Source: Alphaproteobacteria bacterium
GTDB taxonomy: Bacteria; Pseudomonadota; Alphaproteobacteria; Rhodobacterales; Rhodobacteraceae
DNA length: 64,000 bases
Assembly: GCA_030428355.1 (NCBI GenBank)
Contig: JAUIBL010000001.1
Location: 124,001-188,000 of the forward strand
Direction: 5' to 3'
The translations under genes were made by a program, and so were the position numbers. Each line of letters opens with the position of its first letter. The first letter of the stretch is position 1. Below, piece after piece: positions 42,847 through 51,270 of the stretch. The notes below the pieces were generated by a model, which was not told where the DNA came from, did not search any database, and saw only the letters and a program-made list of their open reading frames with translations.

Positions 42847-43497
42847 ATGAGCGTCCTGACCCGTCCTTCGGAACCCACCCTGTCTGCCCATGACCGCGTC
42901 TATCGCGGATTGCGGAACAGGATCATGTTCGGCCAGATGTCCCCCGGAGAGCAATTGACCCTGCGGGGCGTTGCGCGGGATTTCGATGTGTCCATGACAC
43001 CTGCACGTGAAGCGTTTCAGCGACTTGTCGCGGAAGGGGCCTTGTCGATGTCCGCGTCGGGCCGGGTCTCTACACCGGAATTGTCCAACGACCGGATCGA
43101 GGAACTGGCTGCTTTGCGTGCCTTGATCGAGGTTGAACTGGCAAGCAGGGCGCTTCCGCGTGCCCACCTTGCGCTGATCGACCGGTTGCAGGCGATCAAC
43201 GGGACAATTTCCGACGCAATCTCGAACCGGGATGCGTCGGGGTATATTCGCACCAATCTGGATTTTCACCGCACGCTGTATCTTCGGGCGCAGGCCCCTG
43301 CCATGCTGGCCATGGCCGAGCAGGTCTGGTTGCAGCTTGGTCCCACGATGCGGGCGCTGTACGGCCGGTTGCGCCGCACCGAGGCACCGCAATACCACCG
43401 TCTGATCGTGGCGGCATTGAAGGCCGGGGATGAACCCGGCCTTCGTTTGGCAGTCCGGTCGGATGTGACGCAAGGTCTACGCCTGCTGACCGGGTGA
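42847..43497 (+). CDS. GntR family regulator with FCD domain
   Basis: This 216-residue regulator has a GntR winged helix (VYRGLRNRIMFGQMSPGEQL, then LRGVARDFDVSMTPAREAFQ) and an FCD effector domain with metal-binding type residues (NLDFHRTLYLRA, YHRLIVAALKAGD). FCD members usually respond to carboxylic acids or amino-acid derivatives. It follows the metallopeptidase by 30 bases on the same strand but has no obvious target operon next to it. It converges with the usp gene. Confidence 0.88.
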   Translation: MSVLTRPSEPTLSAHDRVYRGLRNRIMFGQMSPGEQLTLRGVARDFDVSMTPAREAFQRLVAEGALSMSASGRVSTPELSNDRIEELAALRALIEVELASRALPRAHLALIDRLQAINGTISDAISNRDASGYIRTNLDFHRTLYLRAQAPAMLAMAEQVWLQLGPTMRALYGRLRRTEAPQYHRLIVAALKAGDEPGLRLAVRSDVTQGLRLLTG

Positions 43498-43505
43498 TCC
43501 GGCGC

Positions 43506-44345
43506 TTAGTGCGCCATGAATACCGGCACTTCGCAGGTTTCGAGCATGTTGCGTGTTGCACCGCCAAGGATCGCCTCACGGAAGCGGGAATGGCCATAGG
43601 CCCCCATCACCACCATGTCGGCGCTGATGTCGGTGACGTGACGCCGCATCACGTCGGACACGCGCGGCATTGTCTTGGACAACACGTCGATCTCTACCTT
43701 CACGCCATGACGCGCCAGGAATTGCGATAGTTGACCACCCGGATCGGATCGGGTCGGCCCGTGCTTTGGCGGGTCGATCACAACGACATGTGCGGATTGC
43801 GCCGTGCTCAGCAGCGGCAGGGCGCTGCGCACGGCCCGCAGCGCTTCGGCGCTTTCATTCCAGCCGATCGCGACCTTGTGGGGCAGCTTCAGCGCCGGCC
43901 CTCCATCGGGAAGGACGATGACGGGGCACTGCCCCTCGAACAATGCACCTTCGACCACGGGTTCGAGTTCGATCCCCCGATCCGTTCCGTAGGGGCGCGG
44001 CACGATCGACAGATCGGCGAACCGGGCATGGGATGCGACAAATCGAGCCACATCGGCAAGCTGGCAGACCGCGTCCACCACACCCCAGCGCAGGTCGGTC
44101 GCCGCAAGCAGCTTTTTGGCAGCGGCGGCCAGTTCCGAGGCATCCTCGCGGGCCTGGTGCAAGGTTTCCTGCAGAACGGCGGCGTTCATCCCGGCATAAT
44201 AATAGCCGGTTTGCGTCCGATCGACGCCAATACACACAACATCAAGATGAGCGTCCAATCCGCTGGCGATGGAAGCGGCCTGGGTAACTGTCTCGGTCAG
44301 ATGGGCCTGATCCGTGGCGACGGCCAGAATCGATTTGAAAGACAT
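43506..44345 (-). CDS. Universal stress protein (tandem domains), divergent from ccoN
   Basis: This 279-residue protein has two Usp domains: the first starts SFKSILAVATDQAHLTETV; the second has LPHKVAIGWNESAEALRAVR and ends with VVMGAYGHSRFREAILGGAT, the G-2x-G-9x-G(S/T)-like nucleotide loop. The ATG at 44345 was chosen over an extended frame of 23 codons. It is divergent from ccoN, and the FNR-type box in the 200-base gap could regulate both, so it may be an oxygen-responsive Usp. Confidence 0.9.
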   Translation of the reverse strand: MSFKSILAVATDQAHLTETVTQAASIASGLDAHLDVVCIGVDRTQTGYYYAGMNAAVLQETLHQAREDASELAAAAKKLLAATDLRWGVVDAVCQLADVARFVASHARFADLSIVPRPYGTDRGIELEPVVEGALFEGQCPVIVLPDGGPALKLPHKVAIGWNESAEALRAVRSALPLLSTAQSAHVVVIDPPKHGPTRSDPGGQLSQFLARHGVKVEIDVLSKTMPRVSDVMRRHVTDISADMVVMGAYGHSRFREAILGGATRNMLETCEVPVFMAH

Positions 44346-44439
44346 GAGTGACTCCCTTGGATGTATTTCCCACTGGCCCAGCATCGACCGAAGTCGGCTG
44401 AGGCGCTTTGACACCCATCAAGCAAGTCCCGCAATTCTA

Positions 44440-44453
44440 TTGATGCAGATCAA
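44440..44453. promoter_or_regulatory. FNR/FnrL box upstream of ccoN
   Basis: TTGATGCAGATCAA matches the FNR-type consensus TTGAT-N4-ATCAA perfectly. It lies 92 bases upstream of the ccoN start and 94 bases from the start of the divergent usp. FnrL activates cbb3 oxidase genes under low oxygen in Rhodobacteraceae, so this is the probable control point. Confidence 0.9.
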
Positions 44454-44545
44454 GGATAGCTTTCGCCAAGTCTCGCATTAAGGGCCCAGTCTGAAAACCG
44501 CCTGCGCGGCAGCCGAATCGTGCAGGTAAGACGAAGGGACAAAAA

Positions 44546-46156
44546 ATGTTGAACTATATCAAGCTGGTCGCGCTTGGTTTGATCACGCTTTTCGCGATGA
44601 TCGCTGCAAGCTACGCGCGCGATTTGGCCTATCAGGTTCACGCCATTCTTATCATGGCGGTATCTGCCGGGCTCTTCCTGTGGACGTTGCGGAACACCGA
44701 TGAACCGGTGCCGGCGGCCGTTCTTGAAACAAGCTACATGGACGGTGTGATCCGCTACGGCGTGATCGCAACGGCGTTCTGGGGTGTGGTCGGGTTCCTT
44801 GCCGGGACCTTCATCGCGTTTCAGCTCGCGTTTCCGGCGCTGAACTTTGACTGGGCGCAGGGCTATGCGAACTTTGGACGTCTGCGCCCGCTGCACACCT
44901 CTGCGGTGATCTTCGCCTTTGGCGGCAACGCCCTGATCGCGACATCGTTCTACGTGGTGCAACGGACAAGCGCCGCGCGTCTTTGGGGCGGCAACATGGC
45001 CTGGTTCGTGTTCTGGGGCTACAACCTGTTCATCGTTCTGGCGGCGACGGGCTATCTGCTGGGCGCAACCCAGTCCAAGGAATACGCCGAACCGGAATGG
45101 TATATCGACCTTTGGCTGACCATCGTCTGGCTGGCTTATCTGGCGGTTTTCCTCGGCACGATCATCAAGCGTAAAGAGCCGCATATCTATGTGGCCAACT
45201 GGTTCTTCCTGTCCTTCATCGTCACGGTCGCGATGCTGCATGTGTTCAACAACCTCAGCATTCCGGTCTCGATCTTCGGCTCCAAGTCGGTTCAGGTCTT
45301 CGCAGGCGTTCAGGACGCCATGGTGCAGTGGTGGTATGGCCACAACGCCGTGGGCTTCTTCCTGACCGCAGGCTTCCTCGGCATGATGTACTATTTCGTG
45401 CCCAAGCAGGCGGAACGTCCGGTCTTCAGCTACAAACTGTCGATCATCCACTTCTGGGCGCTGATCTTCCTGTATATCTGGGCCGGTCCGCACCACCTGC
45501 ACTACACCGCTCTGCCGGACTGGGCCTCGACCCTCGGCATGGTGTTCTCGATCGTTCTGTGGATGCCTTCATGGGGCGGCATGATCAACGGTCTGATGAC
45601 GCTGAGCGGCGCATGGGACAAGCTGCGCACCGACCCGGTCATCCGGATGATGGTGATCTCGCTTGGCTTCTACGGCATGTCGACCTTCGAAGGTCCGATG
45701 ATGTCGATCCGCGCGGTCAACTCGCTGTCGCACTACACCGACTGGACCATTGGTCACGTGCACTCGGGTGCGCTTGGCTGGAACGGCATGATCACCTTCG
45801 GTGCTCTGTACTTCCTCGTGCCGAAGCTCTGGAACCGTCAGCGGCTCTACAGCCTGAGCATGGTCAGCTGGCACTTCTGGCTCGCCACCATCGGCATCAT
45901 TCTCTACGCGGCCTCGATGTGGGTCACCGGGATCATGGAAGGCCTGATGTGGCGTGAAGTCGACGCAAACGGGTTCCTCGTGAACAGCTTTGCCGACACC
46001 GTGAGCGCGAAATTCCCGATGTACGTCGTACGTGCGCTGGGTGGGGTGATGTACGTCACCGGGGCGCTGATCATGTGCTACAACCTGTGGATGACTGTGA
46101 AGCGCAGCCCGGCCAAAGATGCCGCGGTCTCGCCCGCAGCTGTCGCGGCCGAATAA
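44546..46156 (+). CDS. ccoN: Cytochrome cbb3 oxidase subunit I
   Basis: This 536-residue heme-copper oxidase subunit has 12 or more membrane helices. Heme and copper ligands appear in [20 protein letters not shown] (His of heme b), [19 protein letters not shown] with the Tyr/His of the CuB site, [11 protein letters not shown] with the CuB His pair, and [15 protein letters not shown] near the end, where His residues bind hemes b3 and b. It reduces oxygen to water with high affinity. It is the first gene of ccoNOQP, 92 bases downstream of an FNR box. Confidence 0.97.
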   Translation: MLNYIKLVALGLITLFAMIAASYARDLAYQVHAILIMAVSAGLFLWTLRNTDEPVPAAVLETSYMDGVIRYGVIATAFWGVVGFLAGTFIAFQLAFPALNFDWAQGYANFGRLRPLHTSAVIFAFGGNALIATSFYVVQRTSAARLWGGNMAWFVFWGYNLFIVLAATGYLLGATQSKEYAEPEWYIDLWLTIVWLAYLAVFLGTIIKRKEPHIYVANWFFLSFIVTVAMLHVFNNLSIPVSIFGSKSVQVFAGVQDAMVQWWYGHNAVGFFLTAGFLGMMYYFVPKQAERPVFSYKLSIIHFWALIFLYIWAGPHHLHYTALPDWASTLGMVFSIVLWMPSWGGMINGLMTLSGAWDKLRTDPVIRMMVISLGFYGMSTFEGPMMSIRAVNSLSHYTDWTIGHVHSGALGWNGMITFGALYFLVPKLWNRQRLYSLSMVSWHFWLATIGIILYAASMWVTGIMEGLMWREVDANGFLVNSFADTVSAKFPMYVVRALGGVMYVTGALIMCYNLWMTVKRSPAKDAAVSPAAVAAE

Positions 46157-46169
46157 GGAGGCTTGGACA

Positions 46170-46898
46170 ATGGGTATTCTTGACAAGCATAAGGTACTTG
46201 AAACCAACGCGACATTGTTGCTGGTCTTCAGCTTCCTGGTCGTGACCATCGGTGGACTGGTGCAGATCGTGCCGCTGTTCTACCTCGAGAACACCATCGA
46301 AGAGGTCGACGGCATGCGCCCCTATACGCCTCTCGAACTGGCCGGACGGGACGTCTATCTGCGCGAAGGCTGCTATGTCTGCCACAGCCAGATGATCCGC
46401 CCGATGCGCGACGAGGTCGAACGCTATGGCCACTACAGCCTCGCGGCAGAGTCGATGTACGATCACCCGTTCCAGTGGGGTTCCAAGCGGACAGGGCCCG
46501 ACCTTGCCCGCGTCGGAGGCCGCTACTCGGACGATTGGCATGTCGATCACCTTCGCGATCCCCAGTCCGTCGTTCCGGAATCGGTAATGCCGAAATACGG
46601 CTATCTCGAAGCGACACTTCTGGACGGCGAACATATCGGTGATCTGCTGGCCACCAACGCCTTTGTCGGTGTGCCTTACACCAGCGAAATGATCGAAGCG
46701 GCGCAGCAGGATTTCCGTGCTCAGGCCGATCCGGACAGCGATTTCGATGGTCTGCTCGAGCGCTATGGCGAAAACGTCAACGTGCGCAACTTCGATGGGC
46801 AGCCCGGTGTTTCGGAAGCGGATGCTCTGATCGCGTATCTCCAGATGCTTGGCACGCTGGTCGATTTCTCGACCTTCACGCCTGATGCAAGCCGCTGA
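46170..46898 (+). CDS. ccoO: Cytochrome cbb3 oxidase subunit II
   Basis: This 242-residue membrane-anchored cytochrome c has one N-terminal helix ([20 protein letters not shown]) and a heme site CYVCH at 68-72, with a distal Met expected in the [12 protein letters not shown] region. The ATG at 46170 follows an AAGGAGG site 13 bases after ccoN. An upstream frame beginning inside ccoN was rejected. It passes electrons from CcoP to CcoN. Confidence 0.96.
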   Translation: MGILDKHKVLETNATLLLVFSFLVVTIGGLVQIVPLFYLENTIEEVDGMRPYTPLELAGRDVYLREGCYVCHSQMIRPMRDEVERYGHYSLAAESMYDHPFQWGSKRTGPDLARVGGRYSDDWHVDHLRDPQSVVPESVMPKYGYLEATLLDGEHIGDLLATNAFVGVPYTSEMIEAAQQDFRAQADPDSDFDGLLERYGENVNVRNFDGQPGVSEADALIAYLQMLGTLVDFSTFTPDASR

Positions 46899-46909
46899 GG
46901 AGGAGTGAC

Positions 46910-47095
46910 ATGGAAACCTATTCATTCCTTCGCGAATTCGCCGATAGCTGGATGCTTCTGGTCCTGTTCCTGTTCTTTGTCGGGGCGATCCTTTGGGCCT
47001 TCCGTCCCGGCAGCAACAAGACGCATCGCGACACAGCCAACATCCCGTTTCGCAATGAAGACAAACCCGCCGCATCCAAGGAGGCGAGGACATGA
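46910..47095 (+). CDS. ccoQ: Cytochrome cbb3 oxidase subunit IV
   Basis: This 61-residue protein has one membrane helix ([18 protein letters not shown]) and the [17 protein letters not shown] tail typical of CcoQ. It protects the assembled complex from oxygen. The AGGAGG site is strong, and it overlaps ccoP by four bases (ATGA). Confidence 0.95.
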   Translation: METYSFLREFADSWMLLVLFLFFVGAILWAFRPGSNKTHRDTANIPFRNEDKPAASKEART

Positions 47096-47964
47096 GCAAG
47101 AAGCAAGACGACGACCTTGATTATGAAACCACCGGTCACGAGTGGGATGGGATCAAGGAATACAACAAGCCCCTGCCGCGCTGGTGGCTCTGGACCTTCT
47201 ACGCGACCATCGTCTGGGGTGTGCTCTACACGATCGCCTACCCCGCATGGCCGGGCATCAAGGAAGCCACACCGGGTATCCTCGGATTCTCCACACGGGC
47301 ACAGGTCGCGGAAGAGATCGCCCGGTTCGAAGACGCCAATGCCGGGATCAACGCCCAGCTTGCGTCGGTCGAACTGACCGAGATCGCGCAGGACGCCGAC
47401 CTCAACCAGTACGCTCAGAACGCGGGTGCTGCGGTGTTCCGCACATGGTGCGCACAGTGCCACGGATCCGGTGCAGCCGGTGCCAAGGGCTACCCGAACC
47501 TTCTGGACGACGACTGGCTCTGGGGCGGTGACATCGAGGCGATCCATGCCACAATCGCGCATGGTATCCGCAACGAGGAAGACCCGGACGCCCGTTGGTC
47601 TGAAATGCCGGCTTTCGGCGACATGCTCGCTGAAGAGGAAATCAGCCAGGTGGTCAACTACGTGATGTCGCTCTCGGGTGAGCCGCAGGACGCCTCCATG
47701 GTGGCGGCTGGTGAAACCGTGTTCCTCGACAATTGCGCAGCGTGTCACATGGATGACGGCACCGGTGACCGGTGGCAGGGCGCGCCGAACCTGACGGATG
47801 CGATCTGGCTCTATGGCGGGGATTACGAGACCCTGAAAGAGACCGTGACCTATTCGCGCTTTGGTGTGATGCCGTCGTGGACAGATCGTCTGAGCGAAGC
47901 CGAAATCCGCGCTGTGGCGACCTATGTCCATGGTCTTGGCGGCGGCGAAACAGCGGTCGAATAA
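47092..47964 (+). CDS. ccoP: Cytochrome cbb3 oxidase subunit III (diheme)
   Basis: This 290-residue protein has an N-terminal helix ([20 protein letters not shown]) followed by two cytochrome c domains with CAQCH at 120-124 and CAACH near residue 220. Distal methionines are in [12 protein letters not shown] and GVMPSW. It accepts electrons from soluble cytochromes. A strong hairpin after the stop closes the operon. Confidence 0.97.
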   Translation: MSKKQDDDLDYETTGHEWDGIKEYNKPLPRWWLWTFYATIVWGVLYTIAYPAWPGIKEATPGILGFSTRAQVAEEIARFEDANAGINAQLASVELTEIAQDADLNQYAQNAGAAVFRTWCAQCHGSGAAGAKGYPNLLDDDWLWGGDIEAIHATIAHGIRNEEDPDARWSEMPAFGDMLAEEEISQVVNYVMSLSGEPQDASMVAAGETVFLDNCAACHMDDGTGDRWQGAPNLTDAIWLYGGDYETLKETVTYSRFGVMPSWTDRLSEAEIRAVATYVHGLGGGETAVE

Positions 47965-47972
47965 ATAAAATA

Positions 47973-47996
47973 CCGTCCGGCCTTCGGGCCGGACGG
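47973..47996 (+). terminator. Stem-loop after ccoP
   Basis: A 10-base stem (CCGTCCGGCC with GGCCGGACGG) closes a TTCG tetraloop, a very stable form. There is no T-tract. It is either the terminator of ccoNOQP or a stabiliser of its 3' end. Confidence 0.75.
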
Positions 47997-48051
47997 GAAA
48001 GCGTCGGTCCTCTTTCTGTTCGCGCGTTTCGAGGCACCGGCGCTTTGTTGT

Positions 48052-48159
48052 TCAGGCTCTATGCCAGAACCGACCGCGCCTTGGTCTTTTCCCGGCGTGG
48101 TTTTTCTTTGCCTGCCCCTGCCAGATACAGGGCGGCAGATAGACAATCGGATCTATCAC
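48052..48159 (-). CDS. Possible 35-residue peptide overlapping the small upstream gene
   Basis: A GTG start overlaps the stop codon of the 46-residue gene (GTGA), with a GGGAGG ribosome site placed seven bases upstream. The predicted product, starting with MIDPIVYLPPCIWQGQ and ending in a basic tail, is short and has no known relatives that I recognise. Support is the ribosome site and overlap only. Confidence 0.3.
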   Translation of the reverse strand: MIDPIVYLPPCIWQGQAKKNHAGKRPRRGRFWHRA

Positions 48160-48296
48160 CGCCAATCCTCCCAGCGTTTTGGCCGAGTCTGCTCAGGCAG
48201 GTCTTCACGATACCAGGATTTCGGCAGTGACGGCCGATGGCGGGCCTCGGACGCGCCGCTGGCGTGTAAGAGTGTTTTGGCAAGTGTGCGGAACAT
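48156..48296 (-). CDS. Small 46-residue protein divergent from LysR gene
   Basis: This minus-strand frame encodes a protein starting MFRTLAKTLLHASGASEA and ending RWEDWR. A strong AGGAGA ribosome site lies six bases upstream of the ATG. The protein is basic, with several Trp and Pro residues and no membrane segment. It is divergent from the LysR gene, with a 98-base intergenic region, which is the standard arrangement for a LysR regulator and its target. No family was recognised. Confidence 0.55.
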   Translation of the reverse strand: MFRTLAKTLLHASGASEARHRPSLPKSWYREDLPEQTRPKRWEDWR

Positions 48297-48377
48297 ATCG
48301 GTCTCCTGTGATCAATGCTGATATGCATGGATACTTGCGTTTTTTGGCGTTTTATGCGACCCAGGGATAAATCCAAT

Positions 48378-48396
48378 ATGTAAGATCAGATTACAT
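48378..48396. promoter_or_regulatory. Inverted repeat overlapping the LysR start codon
   Basis: ATGTAA-N7-TTACAT spans 48378-48396, with the last two bases being the first two of the LysR ATG (48395). This suggests an autorepression site. No ribosome site precedes the ATG, so the message may be leaderless. Confidence 0.55.
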
Positions 48397-49273
48397 GATT
48401 GATTGGTCCCGACTTCCTTCTCTTTCGGCTCTGCGGGCCTTCTGTGCCTTTGTCCAAACCGGATCGGTGACGGATGCCGGGGCCGCGCTGAATGTCAGTC
48501 ATGCCGCGATTTCCCAACAATTGCGCAGTCTTGAGACCCATCTCGGGACTCCACTCTTTGACCGGACAAGCCGGGCGCTGGAGCTGACGGATGACGGGCG
48601 CGACCTTGCCCGCGCCCTCGAAGACGGATTCGGGCGCATCGCGTCCGGTGTCGAAGCGCTGGCGCAGTCGGATTCGCAACGCCCGCTGAACGTGGGCTGC
48701 ACGCCGACCTTTGCCAGCGCGTGGCTGATGCCGCGCCTTGGCGGTTTCCAGATGGAACATCCCGGCATCGACATGATTGTCACTCCAAGCCCGATTCTGA
48801 CAGACCCGTCCCCCGGCGGCATCGACGTGGCCATCCGCTATGGAACCGGCGGTTGGGCCGGGTTGGACTGCGAACGCCTGCTCGACTCACCACTGGTGGT
48901 CATCGGCGCGCCGTCCCTGTTCAAGGGACGTCCGCCCAAGGAACCGCGCGATCTGATCGACTATCCCTGGCTGGAGGAACTGGGCACGACGGAATCCTCG
49001 GCCTGGCTGACGCAGCATGGGCTGGCCCATGCCAAGGTGCGCTCACGCACCCATGTGCCGGGCAATCTGATGCTCGATGGCGCACGAAACGGGCAGGGGG
49101 TTGCCGTGTCCACGCGAATCGCGGTGGCCGAAGACCTGGCCGCCGGGCGGCTGATCGCCGTTTTCGAAGACCGACTGGATGCGGGGTACAACATCGTGAC
49201 CCGACCGGGTGTACACCGTGCCCCGCTCAAGGCGTTTCTGCGCTGGATCCGCAGGCAAGCGGCAAAAACCTGA
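48395..49273 (+). CDS. LysR family regulator, GcvA-like
   Basis: This 292-residue regulator starts MIDWSRLPSLSALRAFCAFV and has the LysR winged helix (SVTDAGAALNVSHAAISQQL) and an effector domain with LNVGCTPTFASAWLMPRLG and IDVAIRYGTGGWAGL, as in GcvA and AmpR-type proteins. It sits between ccoNOQP and ccoGHIS, which are adjacent in many relatives. The divergent small gene is its likely target. An inverted repeat overlaps its start codon. Confidence 0.9.
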   Translation: MIDWSRLPSLSALRAFCAFVQTGSVTDAGAALNVSHAAISQQLRSLETHLGTPLFDRTSRALELTDDGRDLARALEDGFGRIASGVEALAQSDSQRPLNVGCTPTFASAWLMPRLGGFQMEHPGIDMIVTPSPILTDPSPGGIDVAIRYGTGGWAGLDCERLLDSPLVVIGAPSLFKGRPPKEPRDLIDYPWLEELGTTESSAWLTQHGLAHAKVRSRTHVPGNLMLDGARNGQGVAVSTRIAVAEDLAAGRLIAVFEDRLDAGYNIVTRPGVHRAPLKAFLRWIRRQAAKT

Positions 49274-49289
49274 ATTAAAGATACAGTAT

Positions 49290-49303
49290 TTGATGCAAGT
49301 CAA
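49290..49303. promoter_or_regulatory. FNR/FnrL box upstream of ccoG
   Basis: TTGATGCAAGTCAA matches the FNR consensus at nine of ten positions (GTCAA in place of ATCAA). It lies 66 bases upstream of the ccoG start at 49370. It would give the ccoGHIS unit its own low-oxygen promoter. Confidence 0.75.
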
Positions 49304-49369
49304 AGTCTGGCGCGGCGCTCCCTGAGAAAAGACGATCAAGCCAATCCGTCTTTGGGAGCCCATTCTCTC

Positions 49370-50806
49370 GTGTCTCAAGCAGAAAACACAACGCCGCCGA
49401 AACTTTACGCCGCGCGTGAACCTATCTTCCCGAAGCGCGTGAAGGGGAACTTCCGCAGCTTCAAATGGATCCTCATGATCATCACCTTGGGCATCTATTA
49501 TGTGACGCCGTGGATCAGGTGGGATCGGGGTCCGCAACTGCCTGATCAGGCGGTACTTGTCGATCTGGCAAACCGGCGGTTCTTTTTCTTCTGGATCGAG
49601 ATCTGGCCGCATGAATTCTACTTCGTTGCGGGTCTGCTGATCATGGCCGGCTTGGGCCTGTTCTTGTTTACCTCGGCGCTGGGCCGCGTCTGGTGTGGCT
49701 ATGCCTGCCCGCAGACCGTGTGGACGGACCTCTTCATCCTTGTGGAACGCTGGATCGAAGGCGACCGCAACGCGCGTCTGCGCCTACACCGTCAGGAAAA
49801 GATGGACTTCCGCAAGGCACGTTTGAGGCTCACCAAATGGGTCTCATGGTTCTTCATCGGCCTCGCTACCGGCGGGGCGTGGGTGTTCTATTTTGCCGAC
49901 GCGCCAACGCTGCTGCGCGATCTCGTAACCGGGCAGGCACACCCGGTGGCCTACACCACCATGCTGATCCTGACCGCGACGACGTTCTTCTTCGGCGGCT
50001 TCGCCCGCGAACAAATCTGCATCTATGCCTGCCCGTGGCCGCGTATTCAGGCCGCAATGATGGACGAGGATACCCTGACCATCGGCTACCGCGAATGGCG
50101 CGGTGAACCGCGCGGCAAGCACCGCAAGGGCGATGGTTCAGAGCAACTGGGTGACTGCATCGACTGCATGGCCTGCGTGAACGTCTGCCCCATGGGCATC
50201 GACATCCGCGATGGGCAACAGATGGAATGCATCACCTGCGGGCTGTGCATCGACGCCTGTGACGACATCATGGAAAAGATCGGCAAGCCGCGTGGTCTGA
50301 TCGACTATCTGGCGCTGTCGGACGAACCACGGGAACGGGCCGGGGAAAAACCGCGCACGGCGTGGTTCCATATCTTCCGCGTGCGGACGATGATGTACAC
50401 CACTCTTTGGGCGCTGGTTGGTATCGGGCTTGTCTTTGCCCTGTTCATCCGGCCTGAGATCGACATGACCGTGGCGCCTGTGCGGAACCCGACATTTGTG
50501 ACGCTGTCTGACGGCTCGATCCGCAACACGTACGATGTGCGACTTCTGAACAAGCATGGCGAGGACCGGCCATTCCGGGTGTCGCTGACGGGCCATCCGT
50601 CGCTTCGGGTTCAGCTTGAAGGCACGCCTTACGAAACCGTCGATGTCCCTGCCAACGAAACCTACCTGCAGCGCGTCTATGTGGTGGCCGCCCCGGGGTC
50701 TGATCCGGCCGAAGCCGAACGCACCGACATCCGGTTCTGGGTCGAAGACCTGACCAACGGGGACCGCGCCTATACAGACACACTCTTCAACGGGAGAAGC
50801 AACTGA
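49370..50806 (+). CDS. ccoG: Cytochrome cbb3 oxidase accessory protein CcoG (cupric reductase-type ferredoxin)
   Basis: This 478-residue membrane protein has several helices and two [4Fe-4S] clusters: CIDCMACVNVCPMGID and the CITCGLCIDACDDIM motif, with further conserved cysteines in GRVWCGYACPQTVW and ICIYACPWPR. CcoG (RdxA/FixG) reduces Cu(II) for delivery to CcoN. A C-terminal immunoglobulin-like domain follows the last helix. The GTG at 49370 and a TTG at 49352 are both possible starts. It shares one base with ccoH downstream. Confidence 0.93.
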   Translation: MSQAENTTPPKLYAAREPIFPKRVKGNFRSFKWILMIITLGIYYVTPWIRWDRGPQLPDQAVLVDLANRRFFFFWIEIWPHEFYFVAGLLIMAGLGLFLFTSALGRVWCGYACPQTVWTDLFILVERWIEGDRNARLRLHRQEKMDFRKARLRLTKWVSWFFIGLATGGAWVFYFADAPTLLRDLVTGQAHPVAYTTMLILTATTFFFGGFAREQICIYACPWPRIQAAMMDEDTLTIGYREWRGEPRGKHRKGDGSEQLGDCIDCMACVNVCPMGIDIRDGQQMECITCGLCIDACDDIMEKIGKPRGLIDYLALSDEPRERAGEKPRTAWFHIFRVRTMMYTTLWALVGIGLVFALFIRPEIDMTVAPVRNPTFVTLSDGSIRNTYDVRLLNKHGEDRPFRVSLTGHPSLRVQLEGTPYETVDVPANETYLQRVYVVAAPGSDPAEAERTDIRFWVEDLTNGDRAYTDTLFNGRSN

Positions 50807-51267
50807 TGACACAGGAACGCAAACTCACCGGCTGGCATGCCTTGGCCATCTTTGGCGGCGCATTCACCGTCATCATCACAGTCAACCTGTTCCTCGCGTT
50901 TTCGGCGGTGAGCACCTTTCCGGGTCTGGAAGTGAAAAACTCCTACATCGCCTCGCAAAGCTTTGACGACCGGCGCGCCGAACAGGAATCCCTTGGCTGG
51001 GAAGTCTATGCCGAGGCCAAGGACGGTCTCCTGATCCTGAGCATCAAGGACGATCAGGGCAAACCCGTTCAGGCGGGTACTCTGGACGCCGTTCTGGGCC
51101 GTGCGACCCACGTTCAGGATGACCGGACACCCGAGTTTGCCTTTGACGGTCGCGCCTATGTGGCACGGGAAACACTTGCGCCGGGCAACTGGAACATCCG
51201 GATGAAAGCCACATCTCTGGACGGTGTTGCCTTTGAACAGCGCGTTGTCCTTCACGTCGAGAGCTGA
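50806..51267 (+). CDS. ccoH: CcoH/FixH family assembly protein
   Basis: This 153-residue protein has one N-terminal helix (GWHALAIFGGAFTVIITVNL) and a periplasmic FixH domain with ASQSFDDRRAEQESLGWEVY and the closing LAPGNWNIRMKATSLDG. It is needed for cbb3 oxidase assembly. ATG at 50806 shares one base with the ccoG stop, and the gene is three bases before ccoI. Confidence 0.92.
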   Translation: MTQERKLTGWHALAIFGGAFTVIITVNLFLAFSAVSTFPGLEVKNSYIASQSFDDRRAEQESLGWEVYAEAKDGLLILSIKDDQGKPVQAGTLDAVLGRATHVQDDRTPEFAFDGRAYVARETLAPGNWNIRMKATSLDGVAFEQRVVLHVES

Positions 51268-51270
51268 TCC

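Noticed and set aside
47772-48230. Plus-strand frame of 152 codons after ccoP
   Set aside because: It starts inside ccoP in a different frame and has no ribosome site of its own; the small minus-strand gene has better support.
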